A stretch of 37,087 nucleotides of DNA from Klebsiella pneumoniae (GTDB lineage Bacteria > Pseudomonadota > Gammaproteobacteria > Pseudomonadales > Pseudohongiellaceae), in assembly GCA_945902215.1 (NCBI GenBank), contig CAMDML010000028.1:1-37087 (forward strand), given 5' to 3'. The notes under the pieces are model-generated. The model was not told the DNA's origin and made no database searches. It saw nothing but the letters and a program-made list of their open reading frames with translations. Shown in pieces: positions 1 to 13,114 of the stretch. The position numbers were made by a program, and so were the translations under genes. Numbering within the stretch: the first letter of the stretch is position 1; every line of letters starts with the position of its first letter.

Positions 1-126
1 GGGCCATGGATGGCCCGAGTCGAAGTGCACAGGGAAGTGCGTCTACGGTCCCGGCAATGCACCACCCTGTCCCGGACCTTTGCGCTGAAGCCAAGGTGGG
101 TGAAGCCAAAGGTGGGTGTTCAGAAC
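1..126. repeat. Dispersed intergenic repeat, copy 1 (left end cut by window)
   Basis: The first 61 bases match 16821-16881 with about six mismatches by eye, in the same orientation. The copy opens with a perfect GGGCC/GGCCC hairpin (1-5 with 11-15), followed by GTGCAC/GTGCGT (25-30 with 37-42) and GGTCC/GGACC arms. The right part holds a tandem duplication of a 15-16 base unit, GAAGCCAAGGTGGGT (87-101) and GAAGCCAAAGGTGGGT (102-117); the other copy has one related unit. It lies directly 3' of htpG, so an htpG transcript would run into it. No coding function is proposed. It may extend left of the window. Confidence 0.75.
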
Positions 127-129
127 AAA

Positions 130-2040
130 TTACTTGCTGAGATCCAGCAACAGTTTGTTCAAGCGCCCAATATACGCAGCAGGGTCTTCCAACTGCCGCC
201 CCTCAGCCAGACAAGCCTGATCAAACAGGATACTGGCCAGCTCACCAAACCGCTCTTCATCAGCTTCACGATCAAGCTTCTGCACCAGCGGATGTGCTGT
301 GTTGAGCTCGAAGATCGGTTTGCTGTCCGGCACTTTCTGCCCGGCAGCTTCCATGATCTTGCGCATCTGCAAACCCATCTCGTACTCACCTGTGGCCAGG
401 CAAGCCGGTGAATCAGTCAGCCGATGCGTAACACGAACTTCTGACACGCGTTCGTTGAGCGCAGTCGTGATGCGTTCGAGGAAGGGTTTGGCCTGTTCGT
501 CTGCGCTTTTCTGCTGCTCCTTCTCTTCTGCAGTATCGAGCGCGCCGAGATCAAGTTCACCCTTGGTAACATCCTGAAATGATTTTCCGTCGAACTCCAT
601 CAGATGGCTCATCAGCCACTCGTCGACGCGATCAGAGAGCAGCAGAACCTCGATGCCTTTTTTGCGGAACACCTCCAGATGCGGGCTGTTCTTTGCCGTA
701 TTGTGATTCTCGCTGGCAATGTAATAGAGCTTCTTCTGCTCAGGCTTCATGCGGCCAACATAGTCTTCCAGAGACTGGTCCTGTTTCGGCACGTTGGTGT
801 GCGTAGTGGAGAACAGCAGGAGCTTGGCGATCTTCTCCTTGTTGACGTTATCTTCGGAAGGACCCTCCTTTAGCACATTGCCGAACTGGGTCCAAAATTC
901 CTGGTACTGCTCAGGCTCCTTCTTCTTCAATTTTTCCAGCATGTCGAGGGCGCGCTTGGTCAGCGCAGTCTTCATGGAATCAACCACCGGATCCTTCTGC
1001 AGGATTTCCCGGCTGACGTTGAGCGAAATATCGTTGGAATCGACCACGCCTTTGACGAAGCGCAAGTAAAGCGGCAGGAACTGTTCGGCATCGTCCATGA
1101 TGAAGATGCGTTGCACGTACAGTTTCAGGCCGCGCGCGCCATCGCGATGCATGATGTCATAGGGAGCGCGTTTTGGCAGATAAAGCAGGCTTGTGTATTC
1201 CAGCTTGCCTTCGACTTTGTTGTGGCTCCACTCGAGTGGCTCGGAGTAATCGTGGGTAACGTGCTTGTAGAATTCCTTGTACTCGTCCTCGCTGACTTCT
1301 GCGCGCGGTCGCGTCCACAGCGCCTTGGCTGAGTTGACGGCCTCGTATTCCTTTTCTTTTGACTTGGGCTTTTTGTCGTCGCCGGACTCGTCACCCTGCT
1401 TTTCCATCATCACCGGTAGTGAGATGTGATCGGCGTATTTTTTGACGATGCCGCGCAGACGCCACAGATCGGCAAAATCCTTCTCATCCTTTTTCAGATG
1501 CAGGATCACGCTGGTGCCGCGTGTCGCTTTCTCCAGCGACTCGACACTGAAGTCGGCTTCACCACTCGATTCCCAATGCACACCGCTCGCGGCGGGTTCA
1601 CCGGCCTTGCGGGTCAGCACTTCCACTTTCTCGGCAACGATAAAGGCGGAATAGAAGCCGACACCAAACTGGCCGATCAGCTGCGAATCTTTTTTCTGGT
1701 CGCCGGTGAGGTTTTGCAGGAATTGCGCGGTGCCGGACTTGGCTATGGTGCCGAGGTGGTCGACGACTTCGTCACGGGTCATGCCGATGCCGTTGTCAGT
1801 GATTGTGATGGTTTTCTTCTTGGTATCGACGTCGATGGTGATCTTCAGTTCGGGGTCGTTTTCATAGAGCCCGTCGTTGGCCAAGGCCAAAAAACGCAGC
1901 TTGTCGGCGGCGTCGGAGGCGTTGGAAATCAGCTCGCGCAGGAATATCTCCTTGTTGCTATACAAGGAGTGGATCATCAGATGCAATAGTTGCTTGGCTT
2001 CGGTCTGGAAGCCCAGGGTTTGTTTTTCGGCGGCGGACAT
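130..2040 (-). CDS. htpG: HtpG, bacterial Hsp90 chaperone
   Basis: This is an ATP-dependent cytosolic chaperone of the Hsp90 family, 636 residues, which is full length. The N-terminal GHKL ATPase is clear: the helix [20 protein letters not shown] with the Mg-binding Asn, DNGIGM, the lid segment GTIAKSGT, and [11 protein letters not shown]. The middle domain carries the charged stretch after SLPVMMEKQ, and a C-terminal dimerisation domain follows. I chose ATG at 2040 over an in-frame TTG 18 bases upstream, because GAGGAG sits about 10 bases before it and the protein then begins MSAAEKQ. It lies downstream of sucD but is separated from it by a terminator and has its own heat-shock-type promoter, so it is probably monocistronic. 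Confidence 0.97.
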   Translation of the reverse strand: MSAAEKQTLGFQTEAKQLLHLMIHSLYSNKEIFLRELISNASDAADKLRFLALANDGLYENDPELKITIDVDTKKKTITITDNGIGMTRDEVVDHLGTIAKSGTAQFLQNLTGDQKKDSQLIGQFGVGFYSAFIVAEKVEVLTRKAGEPAASGVHWESSGEADFSVESLEKATRGTSVILHLKKDEKDFADLWRLRGIVKKYADHISLPVMMEKQGDESGDDKKPKSKEKEYEAVNSAKALWTRPRAEVSEDEYKEFYKHVTHDYSEPLEWSHNKVEGKLEYTSLLYLPKRAPYDIMHRDGARGLKLYVQRIFIMDDAEQFLPLYLRFVKGVVDSNDISLNVSREILQKDPVVDSMKTALTKRALDMLEKLKKKEPEQYQEFWTQFGNVLKEGPSEDNVNKEKIAKLLLFSTTHTNVPKQDQSLEDYVGRMKPEQKKLYYIASENHNTAKNSPHLEVFRKKGIEVLLLSDRVDEWLMSHLMEFDGKSFQDVTKGELDLGALDTAEEKEQQKSADEQAKPFLERITTALNERVSEVRVTHRLTDSPACLATGEYEMGLQMRKIMEAAGQKVPDSKPIFELNTAHPLVQKLDREADEERFGELASILFDQACLAEGRQLEDPAAYIGRLNKLLLDLSK

Positions 2041-2083
2041 GCGGCGGGTGCTCCTCAAACGAGTACAGGGTTACACGCTAAAG

Positions 2084-2109
2084 GTATGGGCATTTTGGCA
2101 TTTTTCAAG
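2084..2109 (-). promoter_or_regulatory. Predicted sigma-32 (RpoH) promoter of htpG
   Basis: Read on the minus strand, CTTGAAA (2109-2103) is followed after 11 bases by GCCCATAC (2091-2084). This fits the heat-shock consensus CTTGAAA - 11 to 16 bases - CCCCATNT, with the -35 block perfect. Transcription would start near 2076, giving a leader of roughly 35 bases before the htpG ATG at 2040. It lies between the sucD terminator and htpG, as expected for independent heat-shock control. Confidence 0.75.
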
Positions 2110-2114
2110 GCACA

Positions 2115-2140
2115 AAAAACGCACCGTGGGGTGCGTTTTT
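2115..2140 (-). terminator. Rho-independent terminator of the sdh-suc operon
   Basis: A stem of 11 base pairs (AAAAACGCACC with GGTGCGTTTTT) closes a 4-base loop and ends in a T run on the minus strand. It starts 19 bases after the sucD stop codon and separates sucD from the htpG promoter. The stem is symmetrical, but no plus-strand gene ends here. Confidence 0.9.
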
Positions 2141-2158
2141 GTCTTGCCCGGAGCCAAA

Positions 2159-3027
2159 TTACCAGCCCGTAGCCTGTTTGATGCCCTTGCCAATGTCGGC
2201 CAAGCTCTTGACGGTCGTGACACCAGCGTCATTCAGCGCAGCAAACTTCTCCGCCGCTGTGCCCTTGCCGCCCGCGATGATTGCCCCGGCATGACCCATG
2301 CGCTTGCCGGCGGGTGCAGTAACACCGGCAATGTAGGACACCACGGGTTTGGTGATATGGGCTTTGATGAAGGCAGCTGCTTCCTCTTCCGCGCTGCCAC
2401 CGATTTCACCGATCATAACAATGGCCTCAGTCTGCGGGTCGTTCTGCAGCAGTGTGAGGATGTCGATGAAGCTGGAACCTGGGATCGGGTCGCCGCCAAT
2501 GCCGACGCAGGTGGACTGACCGAAACCGTAGTCGGTGGTTTGCTTGACCGCTTCGTAAGTCAGGGTGCCCGAGCGCGACACGATACCGACCTTGCCGGGC
2601 TTGTGGATGTGGCCGGGCATGATGCCGATCTTGGACTCGCCAGGCGTAATCACGCCGGGGCAGTTGGGGCCAATCAAGCGTACGCCCAGTTCGTCGCATT
2701 TGACCTTCACGACCAGCATGTCCAGCGTCGGGATGCCCTCAGTAATACAGACGATCAGCTTGATGCCAGAGTTGGCCGCTTCAAGGATCGAGTCCTTGCA
2801 GAATGGTGCAGGGACATAGATCACTGAAGCTTCGGCACCGGTATTGGCAACGGCTTCAGCCACGGTATTGAAAACCGGCAGCCCCAGATGCTTCTGGCCG
2901 CCCTTGCCGGGCGTAACGCCACCAACCATCTTGGTGCCATAAGCGATGGCCTGTTCAGAATGATAGGTGCCCTGCGAACCGGTGAAGCCTTGGCAAATCA
3001 CCCGGGTGTTCTTGTTCAGCAATATGC

Positions 3028-3031
<4 letters not shown>
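2159..3031 (-). CDS. sucD: Succinyl-CoA synthetase, alpha subunit
   Basis: SucD (290 residues, normal length) binds CoA and carries the phosphohistidine intermediate in the reversible conversion of succinyl-CoA to succinate with substrate-level phosphorylation. The N-terminal CoA-binding Rossmann domain shows [12 protein letters not shown] and GGVTPGKGG. The active-site His is in [14 protein letters not shown], at about residue 247. The start ATG overlaps the sucC stop by four bases (ATGA), so the two subunits are translationally coupled for 1:1 synthesis. It is the last gene of the sdh-suc cluster and is followed by a strong terminator. Confidence 0.98.
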
Positions 3032-4197
<1,166 letters not shown>

Positions 4198-4253
4198 GCG
4201 GAATTACCTTCTTGTCAAAAAGAATTGTGAAAGCAGCAATCAGAAAATCAGTA

Positions 4254-5702
<1,449 letters not shown>

Positions 5703-6905
5703 TTAAACTTCCAAAAAGATTCTGGCGGGGTCTTCGAGCAATTCCTTGATCACCACCAAAAATTGCACCGCCTCCTTGCCATCGATCATGCGATGGTCGT
5801 AGGACAGGGCAAGGTACATCATCGGCAGGATTTTAACCTCGCCGTTCACGGCCATCGGCCGCTCCTGGATCTTGTGCATGCCGAGGATCGCCGTTTGTGG
5901 GGGATTCAGGATGGGCGTAGACAGCAGCGAACCGAACACACCCCCGTTGGAAATGGTGAAGGTGCCGCCGGTCATTTCCTCGATACTGAGTTTGCCATCC
6001 TTCGCTTTGGCACCATAGTCGTTGATCGATTTTTCAATACCAGCGAAGGTCAACGTGTCGGCGTCGCGCAGCACGGGCACAACCAATCCACGCGGCGAGG
6101 ACACGGCCACACCAATGTCCTGATAGCCGTGATAGATGATGTCATCGCCGTCAATGGAGGCATTTACCGCAGGGAAGCGTTTGAGCGCTTCGACCGCGGC
6201 GCGGACGAAGAAGGACATGAAGCCCAGACGCACCCCGTTGTGTTTTTTCTCGAACATTTCCTTGTACTTGCTGCGCAGGTTCATGACTTCCGCCATGTTG
6301 ACCTCGTTGAATGTGGTCAACATCGCGGTGGACTGCGTTGCATGCAGCAAACGCTCGGCCACTCTGGCACGAAGCCGCGTCATCGGCACGCGCTGCCCGG
6401 TGCGGTTACTGGAAAGCGGCTGGATTGCAGGTGCAACCACTGGTGCGGGCGCTTCGGTTTTGGCAGGCTTGGCCGAGCCTATGAAATTCACGACATCTTC
6501 TTTGGTGATTCTGCCGTCCTTGCCCGTGCTCGGCACGGTATTCGGATCCAGGCGGTTTTCCTCAATCAGTTTGCGCGCGGCCGGGCTCATCAGCACTTCC
6601 ACCTTGCTGTTGTCTTCCTCGGGTGCGGATGCGGCAGCGGCCTTCGCCGGAGCAGCAGTTGCGGTAGCACCTTCTTCAATCACCGCGAGTAATTCATTGC
6701 TGACAATTTTTTCGCCTGCAGCCTTGGTGATACTTTTAAGAACACCGTCGGCGGGCGCCACGACTTCGAGCAAGACCTTGTCGGTTTCGATGTCCACTAG
6801 CAACTCGTCGCGGGTAACCTGCTGTCCCACTTTCTTGTACCAGGTGGCAATGGTGCCATCCGGCACGGATTCCGGCAGGGAGGGAGCTTTGATCTCGGTT
6901 GCCAT
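5703..6905 (-). CDS. sucB: 2-oxoglutarate dehydrogenase E2, dihydrolipoyl succinyltransferase
   Basis: SucB (400 residues) forms the core of the 2-oxoglutarate dehydrogenase complex and moves the succinyl group from lipoamide to CoA. It has one N-terminal lipoyl domain (about 1-77) with the lipoylated Lys43 in ETDKVLLEV and an Ala/Pro-rich linker. An E3/E1-binding domain follows (about 106-142, [19 protein letters not shown] through GRITKEDV). The C-terminal catalytic domain carries [16 protein letters not shown], with His371 and Asp375 as active-site residues. A single lipoyl domain is normal for the succinyl enzyme. The gene lies between sucA and lpd. Confidence 0.98.
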   Translation of the reverse strand: MATEIKAPSLPESVPDGTIATWYKKVGQQVTRDELLVDIETDKVLLEVVAPADGVLKSITKAAGEKIVSNELLAVIEEGATATAAPAKAAAASAPEEDNSKVEVLMSPAARKLIEENRLDPNTVPSTGKDGRITKEDVVNFIGSAKPAKTEAPAPVVAPAIQPLSSNRTGQRVPMTRLRARVAERLLHATQSTAMLTTFNEVNMAEVMNLRSKYKEMFEKKHNGVRLGFMSFFVRAAVEALKRFPAVNASIDGDDIIYHGYQDIGVAVSSPRGLVVPVLRDADTLTFAGIEKSINDYGAKAKDGKLSIEEMTGGTFTISNGGVFGSLLSTPILNPPQTAILGMHKIQERPMAVNGEVKILPMMYLALSYDHRMIDGKEAVQFLVVIKELLEDPARIFLEV

Positions 6906-6963
6906 ATCAGTCCTTAACCTCTGGTTATTTCTTCTGGATAGTTTGCTTTCTGCAATAAGTGCA

Positions 6964-9828
6964 TCAATTCAGTTTAAGCGCATCTTTCAGCAACTGTTCT
7001 TGCTCACGGTTGTGCAGCGCGGAGTAGCCGGCAGCAGGTGATGCCGAGGCCTCGCGTCCTGCATACTGCAGACCAAGTTTGGGATTGTGCCGGGTGATGA
7101 CGTTTTTCATGTGATGCTGACTGGAATACCAGGCACCCATGTTCTGCGGCTCTTCCTGGCACCACACCACTTCTTCCAGATTCACATACTGGGCAATCAC
7201 TCCCTGCAGCAGTTCTTCCGGGAACGGATACAGCTGCTCCAGCCGGATGATCGCAGTGTTGTCGAGCGCTTTCTCGCGGCGTTTACCACGCAATTCGTAA
7301 TACACCTTGCCGCTGCACAGCACCACGCGCTTTACCTGTTTCACATCGAGCCCATCGGTTTCAGGTATGACAGTCTGGAAATGCCCATTCGCCAATTCTT
7401 CCAGAGTGGAAACGGCTTCCTTGTGGCGCAGCAGGCTCTTCGGACTCATGACAATCAGTGGTTTGCGCAGTGGCCGGATAATCTGGCGACGCAGCATGTG
7501 GAAAATTTGTGCCGGAGTTGTCGGGACACACACCTGAATGTTTTTCTGCGCGCACAGCTGCAGGAAACGTTCTAGGCGTGCAGACGAATGCTCGGGGCCC
7601 TGCCCTTCATAACCATGGGGCAAGAGCAGCGTCAGGCCGCACAAGCGATCCCACTTGTATTCACCGCTGGCGATAAACTGGTCAATGACCACCTGCGCAC
7701 CGTTGGCGAAATCGCCGAACTGGGCTTCCCAGATCACCAGGGCATCTGGTCGAGTCGTTGCATAGCCGTACTCAAAGGCCAGTACCGCCTCTTCGGACAG
7801 GATCGAATCGTAGATCACGAACTTGCGCTGGGATTCACTGATCTGCTGCAACGCAACGTAAGTATCACCTGTATTCTGGTCGTGCAGTACCGCGTGCCGG
7901 TGTGAAAAGGTGCCGCGGCCGACGTCCTGGCCGGTGAGGCGCACCTTGTAGTTGTCGTCCACCAGGCTCGCATAGGCCAACAGTTCGGCGCAGCCCCAAT
8001 CCAGCGGCAATTCGCCCTTGCCCATTTTCGTGCGGTCTTCGAGCACCTTGGCAACCTGGCGGTTCACAGCAAAATTTTCCGGGATCTTGACCAGCTTGGC
8101 CGCCAGCTGTTTCAACCGCTCGATATGAATCGTGGTGTCGCAGGGCATGCTCATGTCGTGGCCGAGATACGGACGCCAGTCGATATAGAGTGCGGTATTG
8201 GGTGCAGTCACGAGACTCTTTACCACGTGCGTGCCTTCATCCAGCGCCTTGCGGTAACTGGTATTGATCTCGTCGGCTTCTTGCTGCGTGAGCAAACCTT
8301 CGCTGATCAGCTTCGTCGTATACAGCGTACGCGTGCTGGGCAGGTTGCGGATGATCTTGTACATCACGGGCTGGGTGGAAGCCGGTTCGTCGGTTTCATT
8401 GTGGCCGCGACGGCGGTAGCAGACGAGGTCTACAACAACGTCTTTGTGGAAGTGGTTGCGGTAATCGAGCGCAAGCTGGGTGACGAACAGTACTGCTTCG
8501 GGATCATCGCCATTTACGTGGAAAATCGGTGCCTGCACCATCTTCGCAATGTCGGTGCAATATTCAGTAGAACGCACATCGTCCTGGCGGCTCGTCGTGA
8601 AGCCCACCTGGTTGTTGATGACGATATGCACAGTACCACCGGTGAAATACGCACGCGTCAGCGACATCTGGAAAGTTTCCATCACGACACCCTGACCCGC
8701 AAACGCAGCGTCACCGTGGATGATGATCGGGAGAACGGTCTTGCCTTCAGGGTCCTTGCGGCGATCCTGCCGTGCACGAACCGAACCTTCGACCACCGGA
8801 TTCACGATTTCGAGGTGCGAAGGGTTAAAGGCCATGCTGCAGTGTACTTCGCCGCCCGCTGTCATGATGTTTGAAGAGAAGCCCTGGTGATACTTCACGT
8901 CGCCGGAACTGCTATAACGTGCACGACCCTCGAATTCATCAAAGAGCTGGGATGGATTCTTGCCGAGAGTGTTGACGAGCACGTTAAGGCGGCCGCGATG
9001 CGCCATACCGATGACAATTTCCTTGGCTCCTGCCTCACCGGCACGCTGGATAATGTCGTCAAGGGCGTGAATCAGGCTCTCGCCGCCTTCCAGACCGAAA
9101 CGTTTGGTGCCAGGATATTTGGAGTCGAGATGTTTCTCGAGGCCTTCAGCCGCAATGAGACGCTCGAGAATATGCATGCGCGTGTCTTTGCTGAATTTCG
9201 GTTTGCCGCCGCTGGTTTCTATACGTCTCTGGATCCACTGCTTCTCTTCGATGCTGGTGATGGCCATGTATTCATAGCCGATCGAGCTGCAGTAAATGGC
9301 GTCGAGCATCGACACCAGCTCACCAAGCCGCGTTGCCTTCTGCTGGATGTACAGCGGCTGGGTGCTGAATACGGTGTTGTTGTCGGCAGTGGCCAGGTTA
9401 TGGAAATCCAGGGTGAGATCGGCCACGGTGTCGCGGTGCATCAGGCCGAGTGGATCGAGTTGCGCATGCTGATGGCCGCGCACGCGATAAGCGCTGATCA
9501 TCTGGACTACGCTGACCTGCTTGGCCTCGTGTTCCACGCTGCCGGGTTGCCTGCTATCGGTGGGTGCCTGAGCGTAGCCCGAGCCGCGTTTGGGCTGGCC
9601 CCGCAATTGCTCGATGATGGATGCATGGGAAACATCATCCCTCTGCTTGCCATTGACGCCGGGCAGACCGTTGAAATAGCGCTGCCACTCCTCGGGGACA
9701 GAAGAGGGATTGGCGATCCAGGCTTCAAACAGCCCTTCTACGTAATCCAGGTTGCCACCCGACAGGAGGCTGGATTGCTGGAAGCCCTCGCGGATGCTTT
9801 CCTGCGTTTTCGTTACCTGTTGATTCAT
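6964..9828 (-). CDS. sucA: 2-oxoglutarate dehydrogenase E1 (thiamine diphosphate-dependent)
   Basis: SucA (954 residues from this start) decarboxylates 2-oxoglutarate and succinylates the lipoyl arm of SucB. The N-terminal segment [19 protein letters not shown], the thiamine/active-site region [30 protein letters not shown], and the transketolase-like half with [19 protein letters not shown] are clear. An in-frame GTG lies 9 bases upstream (9837), but ATG at 9828 is preferred because GGTGA lies about 5 bases before it and the protein then opens like its relatives. It follows sdhB after about 55 bases and precedes sucB by 58 bases. Confidence 0.97.
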   Translation of the reverse strand: MNQQVTKTQESIREGFQQSSLLSGGNLDYVEGLFEAWIANPSSVPEEWQRYFNGLPGVNGKQRDDVSHASIIEQLRGQPKRGSGYAQAPTDSRQPGSVEHEAKQVSVVQMISAYRVRGHQHAQLDPLGLMHRDTVADLTLDFHNLATADNNTVFSTQPLYIQQKATRLGELVSMLDAIYCSSIGYEYMAITSIEEKQWIQRRIETSGGKPKFSKDTRMHILERLIAAEGLEKHLDSKYPGTKRFGLEGGESLIHALDDIIQRAGEAGAKEIVIGMAHRGRLNVLVNTLGKNPSQLFDEFEGRARYSSSGDVKYHQGFSSNIMTAGGEVHCSMAFNPSHLEIVNPVVEGSVRARQDRRKDPEGKTVLPIIIHGDAAFAGQGVVMETFQMSLTRAYFTGGTVHIVINNQVGFTTSRQDDVRSTEYCTDIAKMVQAPIFHVNGDDPEAVLFVTQLALDYRNHFHKDVVVDLVCYRRRGHNETDEPASTQPVMYKIIRNLPSTRTLYTTKLISEGLLTQQEADEINTSYRKALDEGTHVVKSLVTAPNTALYIDWRPYLGHDMSMPCDTTIHIERLKQLAAKLVKIPENFAVNRQVAKVLEDRTKMGKGELPLDWGCAELLAYASLVDDNYKVRLTGQDVGRGTFSHRHAVLHDQNTGDTYVALQQISESQRKFVIYDSILSEEAVLAFEYGYATTRPDALVIWEAQFGDFANGAQVVIDQFIASGEYKWDRLCGLTLLLPHGYEGQGPEHSSARLERFLQLCAQKNIQVCVPTTPAQIFHMLRRQIIRPLRKPLIVMSPKSLLRHKEAVSTLEELANGHFQTVIPETDGLDVKQVKRVVLCSGKVYYELRGKRREKALDNTAIIRLEQLYPFPEELLQGVIAQYVNLEEVVWCQEEPQNMGAWYSSQHHMKNVITRHNPKLGLQYAGREASASPAAGYSALHNREQEQLLKDALKLN

Positions 9829-9883
9829 GTGATTCACCGTTCGGTGCCGTCGTTAAAGGCGGCGTGATGAAGTAAGCGTGCGA

Positions 9884-10588
9884 TTAAATGCCGCGCTCCA
9901 GCAGCATGTTACGAATGTGGCCGATGGCTTTGGTCGGATTCAGCCCTTTGGGACATGCCGACACGCAGTTCATGATGCCACGGCAGCGGAACACGCTGAA
10001 CGGATCTTCCAGATCGGCCAGACGTTCCTGCGTGTGCGTATCGCGGCTGTCGGCGAGAAAACGGTAGGCCTGCAACAATCCTGCCGGGCCAACGAACTTG
10101 TCCGGATTCCACCAGAACGAGGGGCAGCTGGTGGAACAGCATGCGCACAGGATGCATTCATACAGACCGTCGAGCTTGGCGCGATCTTCGGGTGATTGCA
10201 GGCGCTCAATTGCCGGCGGCGGCTCATCATTCTGCAAATAGGGCTTGATGCGTTCGTATTGTTTGTAAAAAGCACTCATGTCCACGACGAGATCACGGAT
10301 TACGGGTAAGCCCGGCAAGGGACGGATGACCAGCTTGGCGTTCTTCACAATGCCAGACACATGGGTGATGCAGGCAAGACCGTTCTTACCGTTCATGTTC
10401 ATACCATCTGAACCGCACACGCCTTCACGGCACGAGCGCCGATACGTCACGGTTTCGTCCTGGTCCTTCACCAACTGCAACACGTCGAGCACCATCATGT
10501 CTTTGCCTTTTGGCAATTCGACCTGATAGTCCTGCATGCGCGGTTTGCTGTCGGTTTCCGGGTTGTATCGGTAGATGCTGACTAACAT
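9884..10588 (-). CDS. sdhB: Succinate dehydrogenase iron-sulfur subunit
   Basis: SdhB (234 residues) carries electrons from SdhA flavin to ubiquinone in respiratory complex II on the inner face of the cytoplasmic membrane. Three cluster motifs appear in order: the 2Fe-2S ligands CREGVCGSDGM with a later Cys, the 4Fe-4S motif CILCACCSTSCP, and the 3Fe-4S motif CRGIMNCVSACPKGLNP. ATG at 10588 gives the usual start MLVSIYRYNPETD; an upstream in-frame extension of 21 codons overlaps sdhA and is not family-like. The sdhA stop lies 13 bases upstream, so the start relies on a weak GGA or on coupling. Confidence 0.97.
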   Translation of the reverse strand: MLVSIYRYNPETDSKPRMQDYQVELPKGKDMMVLDVLQLVKDQDETVTYRRSCREGVCGSDGMNMNGKNGLACITHVSGIVKNAKLVIRPLPGLPVIRDLVVDMSAFYKQYERIKPYLQNDEPPPAIERLQSPEDRAKLDGLYECILCACCSTSCPSFWWNPDKFVGPAGLLQAYRFLADSRDTHTQERLADLEDPFSVFRCRGIMNCVSACPKGLNPTKAIGHIRNMLLERGI

Positions 10589-10601
10589 AGCGATTCCGAG
10601 C

Positions 10602-12374
10602 TCAATAAGTTCTGACTTTGGGTTCGAACACCGGCACGGTCTTCGGTGCAAAATTCACTACACGCTTGGTCACGGTCTTGGTGCCGGGAGAATAGATGGA
10701 ATGACACAGCCAGTTCGCGTCATCACGTTGCGGAAAGTCTTCACGTGCATGCGCGCCGCGACTTTCAGTACGCCCCTCGGCCGCAATCGCGGTGGCTTCG
10801 GCTACTTCGAACAGGTTCTCCAGTTCGAGCGCCTCGATTCTGGCAGTGTTGAAGGCATTGCTCTTGTCTTCGAGCTGCACGTTGGCGATACGTTCGCGCA
10901 GAACTTTAAGTTTGGCGATGCCTTCGCGCATAAAGTTGCCCGTGCGGAAGACGCCGAAATGGTTCTGCATGATGTTTTGCAGTTCCTTGCGCAGCACCGG
11001 TACTTTTTCGCCGGAGGTAGAGGCATTGAGGCGCTGCAAACGGCCCATTGCCGCTTCGATATCAGTTTGCGAAGCATCGCGCTGCTCTATGCCCTGCCGC
11101 AGCATCTTCTCGATATGAAGGCCAGCGGCGCGGCCGAACACGATCAGGTCGATCAATGAGTTGCCTCCGAGACGGTTGGCACCGTGTACGGAAACGCAAG
11201 CAGCTTCACCCACAGCAAAAAGTCCATCAATGATGCGGTCCTTGCCATCGGGCCCAACGGTCAGCGCCTGGCCATTCACATTGGTCGGAATACCACCCAT
11301 CATGTAGTGACAGGTTGGCACGACAGGAATCGGTTCTTTCACGGGGTCCACGTGGGCAAACGTGCGTGCCAGTTCGAGAATGCCCGGCAGCTTCGCATTA
11401 AGCTCTGCCTCGCCCAGATGGTCGAGCTTCAGCAGCACATGGTCGCCTTCAGGCCCACAGCCACGGCCTTCGATTATTTCCAGAATCATCGAGCGCGCGA
11501 CGACATCACGGCCAGCAAGGTCTTTCGCATTCGGCGCATAACGCTCCATGAAGCGTTCGCCGTTCTTGTTGAGCAGGTAACCACCTTCGCCGCGACTGCC
11601 TTCGGTAATCAGTGTGCCCGCACCGTAAATACCGGTTGGATGAAATTGCCACATCTCCATGTCCTGCACCGGAAAGCCCGCACGCAGCGCCATGCCAATG
11701 CCGTCGCCAGTATTGATCATTGCATTGGTGGTGGATGCATAGATGCGGCCGGCGCCGCCAGTGGCGAACACAGTTGCCTTGGATCGCACAAAAACGACTT
11801 CGCCATTTTCGATGCAAATCGCGATCACACCAACTACCACGCCATCCTGGTTCTTGACGATGTCGGTGGCGTACCACTCATTGAAAAATACGGTGTTGTT
11901 CTTAAGGTTGGCCTGATACAGCGTGTGTAGCAGGGCATGCCCGGTGCGGTCTGCTGCAGCGCAGGTACGGGACGCCTGCCCGCCTCTGCCATAGTCGCGC
12001 GACTGGCCGCCGAAGGGGCGCTGGTAAATGCGTCCGTCCTTGTTGCGTGAAAAGGGCATGCCCATGTGCTCGAGCTCGAACACGGCTTGCGGACCTTCGC
12101 TGCACATGTATTCGATTGCGTCCTGGTCGCCGATGTAGTCGGAACCCTTGACGGTGTCGTACATGTGCCAGCGCCAGTCGTCGTTCGGATCTTCGCTGGC
12201 AATAGCACAGGTGATGCCGCCCTGTGCTGACACCGTATGCGAGCGGGTCGGAAACACTTTGGAGATCACAGCCGTTTTGAAGCCCGACTGCGACAGTTGC
12301 AGCGAGGCGCGCAGGCCAGAGCCACCGCCACCGACGATGACAGCGTCAAAGGTAAGTGTTCTGAGTTTGGCCAA
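10602..12374 (-). CDS. sdhA: Succinate dehydrogenase flavoprotein subunit
   Basis: SdhA (590 residues) oxidises succinate to fumarate. It shows the dinucleotide-binding loop [16 protein letters not shown], then [11 protein letters not shown], whose His46 is the expected covalent FAD attachment site. The active-site region [31 protein letters not shown] and the FAD-binding [18 protein letters not shown] follow. The C-terminal domain is complete. It lies 3 bases after sdhD and 13 bases before sdhB, in the standard sdhCDAB order. Confidence 0.98.
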   Translation of the reverse strand: MAKLRTLTFDAVIVGGGGSGLRASLQLSQSGFKTAVISKVFPTRSHTVSAQGGITCAIASEDPNDDWRWHMYDTVKGSDYIGDQDAIEYMCSEGPQAVFELEHMGMPFSRNKDGRIYQRPFGGQSRDYGRGGQASRTCAAADRTGHALLHTLYQANLKNNTVFFNEWYATDIVKNQDGVVVGVIAICIENGEVVFVRSKATVFATGGAGRIYASTTNAMINTGDGIGMALRAGFPVQDMEMWQFHPTGIYGAGTLITEGSRGEGGYLLNKNGERFMERYAPNAKDLAGRDVVARSMILEIIEGRGCGPEGDHVLLKLDHLGEAELNAKLPGILELARTFAHVDPVKEPIPVVPTCHYMMGGIPTNVNGQALTVGPDGKDRIIDGLFAVGEAACVSVHGANRLGGNSLIDLIVFGRAAGLHIEKMLRQGIEQRDASQTDIEAAMGRLQRLNASTSGEKVPVLRKELQNIMQNHFGVFRTGNFMREGIAKLKVLRERIANVQLEDKSNAFNTARIEALELENLFEVAEATAIAAEGRTESRGAHAREDFPQRDDANWLCHSIYSPGTKTVTKRVVNFAPKTVPVFEPKVRTY

Positions 12375-12377
12375 GAT

Positions 12378-12746
12378 TTAAATACTCCAGAGAATTTGTA
12401 CACACCAGACGAAATAGATCACCAGCACTACGAGGCAGAACAACTGGAACAGCAAGCGGACGGTGGTGGCCGCAGTGCCCAGTGTCATGGCGGTGAAATA
12501 ATCCGTCGCGATGGTCCACATGCCGATCCACGCATGCGCACAGAGTGCCAGCAGCGCGCCGAGGCTGAACACACGCATCCAAGTCTGCGCAAACAGATAG
12601 CTCCATTCGGCATAGGTAAGAGTGTCGGCAGTGGCAATATAGATGACAAGAAACATGATGTAGGCGAGCAGCACCACAGCCGAGATGCGCTGTACCAGCC
12701 AGTCGTAGGTGCCGCTGCGACCGAAGCTCGTGACGCTCGTTACCAT
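12378..12746 (-). CDS. sdhD: Succinate dehydrogenase membrane anchor subunit SdhD
   Basis: SdhD (122 residues) is one of the two membrane anchors of complex II and helps form the heme b and ubiquinone sites. Three hydrophobic helices are evident (about 18-40, 55-77 and 92-115). His71 in CAHAWIGMW and Tyr83 in ATDYF sit at the positions of the E. coli heme ligand and quinone-site tyrosine. The true start is MVTSVTSF at 12746, not the longer in-frame extension running back through sdhC. The start overlaps the end of sdhC by seven bases. Confidence 0.95.
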   Translation of the reverse strand: MVTSVTSFGRSGTYDWLVQRISAVVLLAYIMFLVIYIATADTLTYAEWSYLFAQTWMRVFSLGALLALCAHAWIGMWTIATDYFTAMTLGTAATTVRLLFQLFCLVVLVIYFVWCVQILWSI

Positions 12747-13114
12747 ACCAATACCCCCAGCAGCACGATAAGCACCAGGCTGACAACGATAGTGATCTGT
12801 GCCCCGCGTTGCCCGGCTTCCTTCGACTCGCCGATGCCAAGGTCCAGCAACAAGTGCTTCACACCGGCGACCATGTGATAGGCCAGAGCCGACAGTACGC
12901 CCCACAGGAAAAATTTCGCCAGCGACGAGAGACCAGCAGCGCGCAGTGCATTGAACTCTTCTTCGCTGCTCAAGGAGATATCAAGAAGCCACAACAGGCC
13001 GGCAATACCAAAGAAGACAATGAGGCCCGAAACCCGGTGCGTGATGGACGTGAGGGCCGCCAGCGGCAGATGGATGGTGCTGATATCCAGATTGACCGGA
13101 CGTTTATCTTTCAC
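12740..13114 (-). CDS. sdhC: Succinate dehydrogenase cytochrome b556 subunit SdhC
   Basis: SdhC (124 residues from a GTG start) is the other anchor of complex II. The signature RPVNLD near the N-terminus, SITHRVSGLIVFFG, and YHMVAGVKHLLLDLG (His80, the expected heme ligand) identify it. Three transmembrane helices are visible. GTG at 13114 gives the family-like start MKDKRPVNLD. An in-frame TTG at 13141 would add nine residues with no family match, and no in-frame ATG is available. The ribosome site is a loose G-rich run (GGGGCGGG). It is the first gene of the nine-gene sdh-suc cluster. Confidence 0.92.
   Translation of the reverse strand: MKDKRPVNLDISTIHLPLAALTSITHRVSGLIVFFGIAGLLWLLDISLSSEEEFNALRAAGLSSLAKFFLWGVLSALAYHMVAGVKHLLLDLGIGESKEAGQRGAQITIVVSLVLIVLLGVLVW

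Noticed and set aside
10-411. Open frame across repeat copy 1 into htpG antisense
   Set aside because: The first part is the non-coding repeat and the rest is antisense to htpG; no homologous protein pattern is visible.
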